A stretch of DNA of 64,000 nt from positions 303,501-367,500 of the forward strand of contig JAPMOS010000007.1 of NCBI GenBank assembly GCA_027972325.1. The letters run 5' to 3'. Of the stretch, positions 34,073-43,762 are shown one piece after another. This DNA is from Paratrimastix pyriformis. Its lineage: Eukaryota > Preaxostyla > Paratrimastigidae. Made by a program: the position numbers and the translations under genes. Numbering within the stretch: position 1 is the first letter of the stretch; every line of letters begins with the position of its first letter. The notes under the pieces were generated by a model, which made no database searches, was not told where the DNA came from, and saw only the letters and a list, made by a program, of their open reading frames with translations.

Positions 34073-35909
34073 TCAGAGGCACTCGCACCAGCCGTAGAGC
34101 AGCAGGTAGGCCCGGGCCCCCTGGGGGACGGTCAGGGCCTCCCGCTGGCTGGCCACCAGGCGGACGTCCTCAAAGTCGAACTGGTACCACACCCGCTCGG
34201 CGGCCGCCTCGGGCCCCGGGGCCGGGCCCCCCAGGGTCGTTGGGGCGGCCGCCTCCGTGGGGTCCCCGCCCAGGGGGTGCGTGGGGGGCGCCCCCGGGTC
34301 GGGCGGCAGGCAGCCGGCGCAGCGGCGGCAGCGGGTGGGCCCCATGGCGCACCGGACGAAGAAGTGGCCCTCGGAGGGGCTGCCCGTGTGCAGGACCACC
34401 GCCCAGAGGCGGAAGCCCACCCGCCCGTCGGCCAGCAGGGGGAAGGCCAGCCACTCGGGGAGCAGGGTACCCTCGGCCGCCGAGGTGGCCACCGAGGCCA
34501 CCGAGGGCATCAGCCAGCCCTCCTCGCCCCCTCGGGGGCTCTGGTCCAGGATGACCCCCGCCAGCAAGGCCTCCGCATCGGCCGGGCTGGGGGCCGGGAC
34601 CAGGGCGGCCCCGAGGGGCGGCCTGCACAGGGACATGGCCTGCTGGAGCACCTCGAAGGCGTCCGCCTGGCCGCAGCCCCCCGCGTGCTGGGCCAGGAAC
34701 TGCAGCAGCCCCTGGCAGCCCACCACGGGGCTCGGGCCGTGGCCCTGGGACAGCGACCGCACCGCCTCCACGAGCTGGGCCGCCTCGGGGGAGGTCGGCG
34801 CGGCGGGGTCCGGCGAGGGCCCCGGGTCGGGATGCACGCAGGTGACGGTGCCCTCCCGGACCACGAAGTAGGGCGTCTGCTGCCGGCGCAGGACGGCAGC
34901 CCGGAGGTGGGGCACATACGTGATGGCCTGCCGGGTGGAGAAAGGGTCAGCTGGGTCAGGTGGGCGGGGGGGGGGGGGGGGGGGTTCGGGACTGGCCTGG
35001 ACGATGGACGAGCCGGCGCAGCACCCGTCCGCGTGGCCGAGCCCGGAGGGCCCCAGGGTCACCCGCATGGGCTCGTCGCACATGATCACGCAGTCGCACC
35101 GCAGCGGGCCCGACCCGATGGCCCGGGCCACGGGCAGGTACTGCTCCCGGGTGATGGCCGAGGCCTGCGAGGTGCCCGGGGAGGGGAGCAGCTGGTGGGT
35201 CAGGGTCCGGTTGGGCCCCTCCTCCCAGCGCAGGTCGGCTCCGTGCGGCCCGGTGTGCTTGAAGTTGCTGAGCCCGACGTACTTGAAGGTGGTGGGCAGC
35301 TGGTCGGCCGGCAGGGGAACGCAGGCCCACCAGAAGCCCGGGGATCGGGTGCCGGGGGGGTAGAGATGGTGCAGCGGGTACATGACCAAGGGACGATGGA
35401 CGTCCCAGCGCGAAAGAGCGGGGATCTCCCCCAAGACGGCAATAGCGTCCTCATCTCGAGTTGGCGCGTAAGTCATGAAGGCGACACGAACGCCACCCGC
35501 CGCTGGGAGAGGGAGACAGAAAAGGGTCGGATCTCCTGTGTGGGCGGGGAGAAGGTGACAGACGACAGGGGATGACGTAGGGCAACGCAATGTCGAGAAT
35601 TGTCGCCGGAGAGCCCTTCTTCTGCCAAGACATTTTGACCAGGATAGTGCTCTGTGTGCCGGATGGCATGTTGAGGATTGTCCGATTAGGCCCGTCTTCC
35701 CAAACGGGCTCCCCTTGGCCAACGACAACAAATTTAAACTCCACGTGTGGCATGAAGATGGGCAGCTTTCCCAGCCATGTTCCTGTGTTTCCAAGGGGGT
35801 AGAGAGGCACGGCGTCCTCCACCTTCCAGTTACCGAGTTCCGCAGTTGATCCCGAAACAACGAGTTGCTGCGATGGGTTGGAATGATACTCAATGAGGAC
35901 CCATATCAT
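34073..35909 (-). CDS. Tandem CBM20 modules fused to a ubiquitin-specific protease
   Basis: Exon 1 starts at ATG 35907-35909 and encodes a CBM20 starch/glycogen-binding module: LVVSGSTAELGNWKVEDAVP, VEFKFVVVGQGEPVWEDGPN. A second CBM20 follows (AVLGEIPALSRWDV, WWACVPLP, FKYVGLSNF, RWEEGPNRTL). The rest matches peptidase C19 (USP). The Cys box GLGHADGCCAGSSIVQ has its Cys codon at 35018-35020, AITYVPHLRAAVL follows after an intron, then GGCGQADAFEVLQQAM (the QQDAxEF box) and the His box SEGHFFVRC (His codon 34364-34366). The end is WYQFDFEDV and ARAYLLLYGWC. Cys, His and Asp are present, but the oxyanion-hole Asn of canonical NxGNTCY appears as His, so activity is likely but unproven. At about 580 residues the USP core is compact. 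One junction between the Cys box and AITYV is ambiguous. Confidence 0.82.
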
Positions 35910-35991
35910 CGGCCTTTGTGGTTTGCCGAGAAGACAGGAAACTTGACGACAGAGGCGTCAGGACCTTTGGGGATCTGCCGACTATTTTCGG
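35910..35991. promoter_or_regulatory. 82-bp bidirectional region, CBM20-USP and GT49/radical-SAM
   Basis: It separates two divergent start codons. Any promoters must overlap, which predicts correlated expression of the two fusion genes. No recognised element is visible. Confidence 0.45.
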
Positions 35992-38900
35992 ATGGCTGGC
36001 GTCGTTTGGGAACGGTGGGGCGTCCCATTGGGCGAGAATTATGTCCTAGAACAACTAGGTGGGTGGCCCAAGGATGGTTTTGCAACGTCCACTCAGCCCC
36101 AGATCGAGAAGCTGACACAGGAAGCCATCGCCCAGAATGCATTGACCAATTTCCCTGCCCTTGCCGACCTGTACGCAAATCATTTCCGTTATAACTCCCC
36201 TTGTGGATCTGTTCTTCGCCGTGCCTTTGCGTCGACTCTCCCCCTCCCCGAGGGGGGCACGGACTACACGACGCACGAGATTACCCTTGTGACGCACTGC
36301 TCATTCGACCGTCTGGGCGATCTTGATCTGCAAACCCAAGTTTGGCGGGGCCCGCTCTCTGTCTCCATCTCGGTCCCCGACCCTGGACAACTTTCGGTGG
36401 CTCACGATCAGATCGGGGCCCTCTTCCGGCGGTCCGAACAGGCTGGCCAATGCCGTCTGGTGATCACCCTTTTCTGCCCGGCACCACCGGATGTGTGCAC
36501 GAGGATGACGTCTCATGGGGCTCCGGCCCCGCCTCCACCGCCCCCGTCGCTGTACCCCAACAACCTGCTCCGGCAGGTGGCACTGGAGGAGGCCCGGACT
36601 GATCTGGTCTTCCTGTGTGATGTCGACCTGCTGTCCCTCGCCGGGGAGCTGCAGTCGCTGCCCCAGTTGCACCGGCCGCAGTCGGTGGCCCTGTACGACT
36701 CCCTCTGGCGGACCTGCTACGGGCACCGGTCGGTGGTGGTCGTCCCTGCCCTGGAGCTGAGCCCCACCGCCCGCCAGCAGGCCCTCTCGGCCGACCCCTA
36801 CGCGGCCTTCGAGTACATCGCCCCCATCCGCACCCGGTCCGCGCCATTGCCTTTCCTACCCACTACCACCACCACACCACCACCAGAGGCAACGTGTCCA
36901 CCGGCCTCACCCTGTCCGCCGTCGTGGCTGTGTGTGTGCGTGCGTGGCAGGGCCGCGGCGGTGACGGCCGTCCAGGACAACTACCTGATCGAGTTCTGGG
37001 CGGACCAGTACCCGACGGCCTACGGGCGCACCGACCTGGCCCGGTGGCTGCGCTGCTCGGCCGAGGCCGTCGACCCGTACGAGATCCAGTACGCCGACGA
37101 GGTTCCCACCTCCCCCACCTCCCTGCCCCCCTCCCGCCCCTGGGCTGTCGCCCATTCCGCCACCCTCGGGACCCTCCTGATGGGTCCGCTTTGCTGCTCT
37201 GGTTCGGGTGTGGCGGTGGGTGCCACGGGGCCAGTTCGAGCCGTACGTGATCGCCCCCCGACTGCTATTGCCCGGGTATGATACCCGCTTCGCCGGCTTC
37301 GGGAAGAACAAGGTCGGCGCGCGCGTCCCCCACCCCGCCCGCCTCACCTCCCCGACGACGCTTGGGGGCTGCAGCCCTCCCCATCAGCACGCCGCATTGC
37401 TTCTTCACGCCTCGCACCACCGTCTGACGAACCCCCCCCCCCCCCCGCGTACACACCCGCACACACACACACACAGTGCATCTACCTGCACCACCTGCAC
37501 GCGCTGGGCTTCCGGTTTATGGTGCACGGGCGCTTCTTCGTGGTGCACAACCCGCATCCGCCCTCGCCGGCCCGGGTGTGGATGTACAACCCCGACCGGA
37601 CCCGGCGGGGGGCCTCGGTCGCCGACCGTGCGCGCATCGACGGGCTCTACGCCCGGGCCAAGCAGGACATCGCCGCGCGGCTGCCCTGGTGCCTCGAGCC
37701 CACATCGGCACCCGTCGCGCCCCTCCGCGAGGGCCAGCCGGGTCCGGCCTCCCCCCTCCCCCCCCCCCCCCCCTCCCGCCACCGCCTTCTCGTGCTGCCA
37801 AGAATATATGCCATCCCTGCCCCCCGCTCACACGCCCTCACCAACCCCCTGCCCCACCCACAGGTCACTGGGTGGTGCCCCTGCGGTCCGCCGACCTGGC
37901 CCGTGCCCAGGCCCTGGAGAGCTACCGTGCCTGGGAGCACCTCTACCAGCTGCGGTACCGCTTCCCGGCCAAGCCCGTCCCCCAGCTGCTGCAGCTGCTC
38001 GAGGCGGCCAACCGCCCCGCGGGCCACCGCCCCCCGGCCGCCTCCGCCGCGGGTGGCCTGGCGGGCCTGTGGTCCTTCTGCCGGCCGCGGGCGCCCCCGG
38101 TGCGGCCCAAGCTGCCCCCGGGCGACGTCTTCGAGCTGCTCACCCCGGCCACCGTCGACCAGCTGCCCCGCCGCCTGCGGGCCCCCGACCGGGAGCGGGA
38201 CGTGACCCTGTTGACTCACTGCACGGTCGACCGGTTCTCGCGGGTCCTGCTGGCGGCCACCTACTGGGGCGGCCCCATCGGGGTGGCGGTGGCCCTGCGG
38301 GCCGACCACCCCGCCGGCTACAGCCTGGAGGCCCAGCGGGGACAGTGCGTGCGGCTCTTCCGGCTGCTGGCGGGCCGATGCCCCTGGGTGATGCTGGCCA
38401 TGGTCCGGGTCGGGCCCCAGCCGCCCGGCGGGCTCAGCCAGACCGCCCGCAGCATGAACGGGCCCATGCCCACTGCCCCGCTGCGGGCCGGCACGGGCAC
38501 GGGCACGGGCAGCAGCCTGGGCCCGTCGCTGTTCGACGACGAGCAAGGCTGCTACCCGTACAACCTGGTCCGCAACGCGGGGCTGCACTTCTGCGCGGCC
38601 ACCCGGCTGGTCTTCCTGACCGACGCCGACGTCATCCCGGCCCGGCACTGCTACACCACCCTGCGGGCCGACTCGGGCCTGGCCCAGGAGCTCAAGGCCA
38701 GCCCCTGCTTCGTGATCGTGCCCAGCTTCGAGCCCAGCGACGGCACCTCGGACACGCCCCTGCCCCTGGCCGAGACGCCCCCCGTGGTGGCCGGGCCGCC
38801 CGACCCGGACCCGCCCCGCTTCCGCAGCGTGGCCCCGTGCGTGGTCAGCCCCGGGGCCCGGCCCATCCACGCCCTGATGGCCGCCATGGGGGCCCAGACC

Positions 38901-41831
38901 CCGCCCAGCAGCCCGGCCGTCACCATGCCCCAACCCGACGTCTCTGCAGCGAGCCCTGCGAGCGGTGGTGTGGCGGGAGGAGCGGAGGCGGGAGCCGGAG
39001 CCGTCGGGGCGCCCAGTCTGGGGGCGCCCGCCCTGGAGGAGGAATGCCCGTACGATGCCTTCATCGGCACCCTCAAGACCAAGGTCGCCCTCCTCCCCCC
39101 CCCCCCCCCCCCCCCCCCCCCGCCACCCCTGCGCCCCTCATCTTCACTCCCCTTTCACCTTCCCCGCACAGACCGACGTGGTGCGGGCCGTGCGGCAGGG
39201 GGCTCTGGAGCTCTTCCACGGGCGGCGCTACCCGGCGGGCCACAGCCACGAGGACGCGGCCCTGTGGTGCTTCCTCCCGCCCGAGGTGGTGGCCCCCTAC
39301 CAGATGCACTACACCCGCGAGGGCCCCGAGCCCTACGTGGTGGTCGACCGCTCCTGGCTGCCCCCCTTCGACGAGCGGTCTGCCCAACCCCCCTCCCCAG
39401 CCCTCCTCCTCGCCCTTCATGATGATCTTTGGCACTTCATCATCGCCCGCATCCGGCCCCGCCCCCCGCCGCAGATACATCTATTACAAGGACCGGGTGG
39501 CCTGGTTCTACGAGTGCTACCGGCGCCACCGGGCCAGCTTCCTGGTGCACCCTGCCCTCTGGCTGATCGACGCCCCCCACGGGGCCACCTCCGACTGCCT
39601 CCGGGGCCGGGCCGAGCGGCTGGGCCGGAGCAACGCCCTCATGTGGACCCTCAACCAGGAGATCGCCCAGGCACAGGCCCAGGCCCAGGCACAGCAGACA
39701 CAGGCACAGGCGCAGGCCCCCGGGACGGGAATCTGCATCGACTTCTCGGAGCCGCCGCCCGAGGCCGAGTCCGAGCCCCCGCGCCAGCCCGAGGAGGAGG
39801 CGGGGGAGGATGTCCCGCCGGCCGGGGAGGCCGCCGTCCGGGCGCCCGCCGCGCTGGGGCTGGTGGGGCTGGCCCCCACGTCGACCCTGCCGGGTACCCT
39901 GGGGACCTTGTATCGGTCCGACCAGATCCGGTCGATCCACTTCGAGCTGACCACCCGGTGCTGCTCGGCCTGCCCCATGTGCCCGCGGACCCTCTACGGG
40001 GGGGCCGTCAACCCCAAGATGCCGCTGGTCGACCTGACCCTGGACGAGTTCCGCCGGTTCTTCCCGCCGCCCTTCGTGGCCCAGCTGCGCCACGTCTTCT
40101 TCTGCGGCAACTTCGGGGACCCTTCGTGCTCGGCCCACACCCTGGGCATCCTGCGCTACCTGCGCCAGGCACACCCGGGGCTGCAGATGGGCCTCTTCAC
40201 CAACGGCAGCGCCCGGGACGACCCCTGGTGGCGCGAGTGCGGCTCGCTGGTGGACTATGTGCGGTTCGCCATCGACGGGCTGGCCGACACCAACCACCTC
40301 TACCGGCGCCACACCCGCTGGGAGAATATCATGTCCCACGTGCGGGCCGTCCTGGCCGGGGGCAGGGCCAAGACCGAGTGGGACTACCTGGTCTTCAAGC
40401 ACAACCAGCACCAGGTCCGGGCCCCGATCATCATCCCCATGGGCAGGGGCCGATGGGGGGGGGACACGAAGCGACTGAGCGTTTCATTCCTGGTGATGAT
40501 GCGGGTGTGTGGGTTTGGTGTGGATGGGTTTGGTGCGGGTGGGCGCTGGCTGCTCGGGCAGGTGGAGGAGGCCCGCAAGTTGGCCCGGGACATGGGTTTC
40601 GCCGTGTTCAACGTCAAGCGCACCTCGCGCTTCTACCTGGGCGACCGCACCAAGTTCCCCGTCCACAACTTGCAGGTCCGGCACACCAGACCTCATGCAG
40701 GCCCTGCCCTGCCCTGCCCTGCCCTGGCGGTGGCGGTGGCGGTGGCGGTGGCGGTGGCGGTGGCGGTGGCGGTGGCGGTGGCGGTGGCGGTGGCGGTGGC
40801 GGTGGCGGTGGCGGTGGCGGTGGCGGTGGCGGTGGCGGTGGCGGTGCGGGTGGCGGTGTTTTGTGTGTGTGTGTGTGTGTGTGTGGTGAGCCGGGCCTGT
40901 CTTCGCCACCCGGAACCACCCACCGCCTGCCCACCACCCCCCAGGGGGACATCGAGTACTACCTGGAGCGGCCCACGGACGGCAAGATGAACAACCCCTG
41001 CTACGACATCGAGGACCAGCTCTGCTCCAAGTACGGCTCCATGGAGGAGGTCTGTCGTCGGTTCATGGCCCCACCCCCAGTCACCCACCGTCCAACCAAC
41101 CCCGGGGACATGCACCGATCCGGGCTGATCCATTCGTTTGGGTCGGGGCAGTACCACCGGCAATGCGACATCGAGTGCAAGGCCGCCAAAGGCACCGAGA
41201 TCTACGTCGATGCTGCCGTCCGTACCGCAGGCCCCTCCTCCATGCCTCCCCGCTCCTGCCGCTCCCCCAGATCAGCTGCTGACCAGACCCGGGGTTCTGT
41301 CCGCCCCATCTGCTCCTGCAGGGCCACGTGTTCCCCTGCTGCTGGACGGCCAAGCTGTGGCACTGGCGGCCCGACACGGAGAGCACCCAGGTGCTGGGCC
41401 TCCTCGACCGGCTGCTCCCCGAGGGCCCCGAGGCGCTCGACCTGCACCTGCACAGCCTCCCGCAGATCGTCGACCAGGGGCCCCTCTTCCGCGGGGTGGC
41501 CGCCTCCTTCCAGGAGCACGTGCTGGGCCCCCAGGGCCGTCTGAAGATCTGCGCGTCCCACTGTGGCCGCGAGCTGGATCCTTTTCGGCTGCAATTCTTG
41601 GGCGGTCGCGGCCGCAGGCCCCAGCAGCAGGCGCCCACGGCCGAGGAGATCCCAGAGAGCGCCGAGGCCTGCCCCGCCCAGGCATCACCCACTGTCACCA
41701 ACGTAACCGTGGCCGTGGCTGTGGTTCCTCCGACGACCGCTCAATCGCCCCCGACGACAGATGCAGTCGCTTCGGATGCGCCTGCCCTGGCAGGCCCCGC
41801 CGAGCCTGTCCTGGCGGCGCAGACGCAGTGA
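35992..41831 (+). CDS. Double GT49 glycosyltransferase fused to radical SAM/SPASM-like domain
   Basis: The first GT49 (LARGE/B4GAT1-type glucuronyl or hexosyl transferase) spans about 36.25-37.6 kb: ITLVTHCSFDRLGDLDLQTQ, YPNNLLRQVALEEARTDLVF, DxD as CDVDLL (36619-36627), and FEPYVIAPRLLLPGYDTRFA followed by CIYLHHLHALGFRFMVHG. A second GT49 spans about 38.2-39.6 kb: VTLLTHCTVDRF, YPYNLVRNAGLHFCAATRLV, DxD as TDADVI (38622-38630), EPYVVVDRSWLPPFDER. After a Gln/Ala and acidic linker comes a radical SAM domain with the [4Fe-4S] motif CCSACPMC (39959-39982), FFCGNFGDPS, FTNGSARDDPWW and VRFAIDGLADTNHLYRRHTR. Later Cys clusters (CYDIEDQLC, CDIEC, GHVFPCCW, 40.99-41.34 kb) resemble SPASM. No signal peptide or anchor is seen. 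Introns hold poly-C and GGTGGC arrays. TGA at 41829. It probably builds and modifies a glycan; the substrate is unknown. Confidence 0.85.
39086..39122. repeat. Poly-C tract in the GT49 gene
   Basis: A run of about 27 C follows the donor after GTLKTK. It is one of some two dozen long C runs (or G runs on the + strand of minus-strand genes) in introns across the window. Confidence 0.85.
40725..40856. repeat. GGTGGC hexamer array in an intron
   Basis: About 20 copies of GGTGGC precede a (GT)n run at about 40861-40884, inside the intron between FPVHNLQ and the exon beginning GDIEYYLERPTDGKMN. The same hexamer recurs near 47160-47205 in VPS15. Confidence 0.9.
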
Positions 41832-42024
41832 TGGCCAGGGGGAAGAGCGTGTTGGCCCGGAATTTTATTTGAAAATAACTGTTAATTGGCCATGCCTTTC
41901 CTAATTCTCCTTTTTTTTCTTGTGTTATTTGCATTCGGTCAGGGTGTGTCAATTTGACAATTTTCCGGCCTGCAACCTCCCCGGTCGTCATGGCACGCAG
42001 GCACAGGTTTGAATTTCTGAGGAG

Positions 42025-43702
42025 ATGGGGCAGGCTGCGGCCAAAGGCCGACGAGGAGCGCCGTTTTCCCCACTGAACAGCCCCAAATACCAAAAGAAGT
42101 TGACATTTCGCGACCCGCCGGCCGGGTCGGGACCATTGTTGAATGATTTTTCTTTCACGTTTGTGGCTGCCCCAGTCGCTCCGTTGGAGCGTACTCTCCC
42201 GATGGAAGTTGTTCGATTGATTTTGTCGCATCTCACTGAAATTACCGACCTCTATTCGGTCCTCTCCGTTTGCAAACTCTGGCAGGCGCAGGTCAAAGTC
42301 TGTGTCGGACTCTCAGCAGCTGTTCTTCTCACGCTTCGAAGGAGGGGACAGTATTTTTAGACGCTTTTGATTGGAGGGAGCGTCTTGGAGACAGCCAGTT
42401 ATTGGCGCTCCTCAAAAGGACGCCAACGATTCGCAGCATTCGCCTGTCCGGGTGTCAGCTTCTCTCCGACGCCTCTATTTCCGCGATGGCGACTGCATGT
42501 CCATACTTGGAGCAGATTATCTTGAACCGTTGCCTTCAATTCACAACTGCATCGCTGGACGCCTTGTCCCAGCTGCCATACTTGGAGGTGCTCTCCCTCG
42601 GGAGCTGCTCTCAGCTCGCCGATGGCGACCTGGCCGCAGCGCTCCGGGAGGGATCTTTTCCGGCACTCAAAACCATGATTCTAGCTTCGACCAAGGCTGG
42701 CCCGGCCACCGCGCAGGCACTCCTCCGCCAGTGGGCCCTGGGCACGCGTCCGTGCCTCTTGTTGCTCGATCTCTCTTCCTGTGCTGGAATGACTGGAACC
42801 CGGCTTCTCCTCCGCCCCGAGGGCGAGCGATCCTCCGCTCCTCCATCTATTGACTCGGCTCTCCACCCCCTCGAGATCCGGCTCTCGTGCACCGGGGTCC
42901 GCGCGGGCGCCCTGGCAGACCTCGCCCTCAGCCCGGCCATTGGCCATCTTCGGCACCTGGTCCTCGCCTTGTGCCCCTCGGTCGATGACGAGGCCCTGGC
43001 CGCCCTGGCACGGGGATTCCGGCTGGCAACCCTTGATCTTTCCCATTGCACGACCATCGGCGACCGCGGCCTGCGGGACCTGAGCGGTCCCGGGTCGACG
43101 CTGGCGTCCACTCTGATCGAGCTCAATCTGGCCTCGTGCCCCAATTTGACCGAAGCAGGTGTGGCGGCTCTCTGTGTGGGCTGTCCCGGGTTGGAGGCAC
43201 TCTCGCTGGCCTCCAATTCAGGTATTGGAGACGCCGTTTTGGCGGCCGTGGCTGCCGGGCTTCCCAGGATCCGAACTCTCGATCTGTCTCGAACTTCGGT
43301 GGCCCTAACCGCGGACGAGCCAGACTCGGCGACCCCATCAGCGCTCTTTCAGTTGGCCTCGGAACGCTTGTACGCCCTCAACCTGAGTCACTGCCCCGTG
43401 CCGGATGGCAGTCTGCTGGTACGGCAGCTGCTGCCTCCCGGGATGGTGTTGCAGATGCACGAAACTGAGGTCTGCTCACGCCATGTTTCCTCTCCCTCAT
43501 ATTCTCGTCCCGCGGCCCGCTGCTGTAGGTCACACGACCAGCCTGGAGTCTGTCCCTCGGCAGGCTCGATGTGCGCGGAGTGCCGCTCGGCGCTGCTGCG
43601 GGGGAACTATTCCGCCTGATGGCCCTGCACGGCCCCCGCCTGGCCACGATCCTCACCGACGCGATGTGCCATTGCGGGGGAGAGAACGCTCTTTTCGTTT
43701 GA
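42025..43702 (+). CDS. F-box/leucine-rich-repeat protein (FBXL-like)
   Basis: Three exons, 42025-42301, 42352-43469 and 43529-43702, are fixed by frame (donors GTGTCG and GTCTGC) and give about 522 residues. The F-box is ERTLPMEVVRLILSHLTEIT followed by LYSVLSVCKLWQAQV. Cysteine-containing LRRs of the FBXL/AMN1 type follow: IRSIRLSGCQLLSDASISAM, LEQIILNRCLQFTTASLDAL, LEVLSLGSCSQLADGDLAAA, LATLDLSHCTTIGDRGLRDL, LIELNLASCPNLTEAGVAAL and IRTLDLSRTSV. This curved solenoid binds SCF substrates in relatives such as FBXL2 and FBXL20. It is the best-preserved F-box gene of the window. The third exon, which reads through to TGA 43700, was chosen because the alternative frame stops sooner and lacks the GTCTGC donor. 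The stop is 60 bp from that of VPS15. Confidence 0.85.
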
Positions 43703-43762
43703 AAAAGAGAGAGGTGGGGTGGCTCGCAAGATCGACAAAGAAAGAGACAGAGCAGAGGCCGC

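Noticed and set aside
34049-34092. 22-bp direct repeat at the stop of CBM20-USP as a terminator or attachment site
   Set aside because: It is a short local duplication of the last codons. There is no inverted repeat or integrase context.
40725-40856. Poly-Gly, poly-His/Arg or poly-Trp proteins
   Set aside because: These are translations of the GGTGGC array in alternative frames. It lies inside an intron of the GT49 gene.
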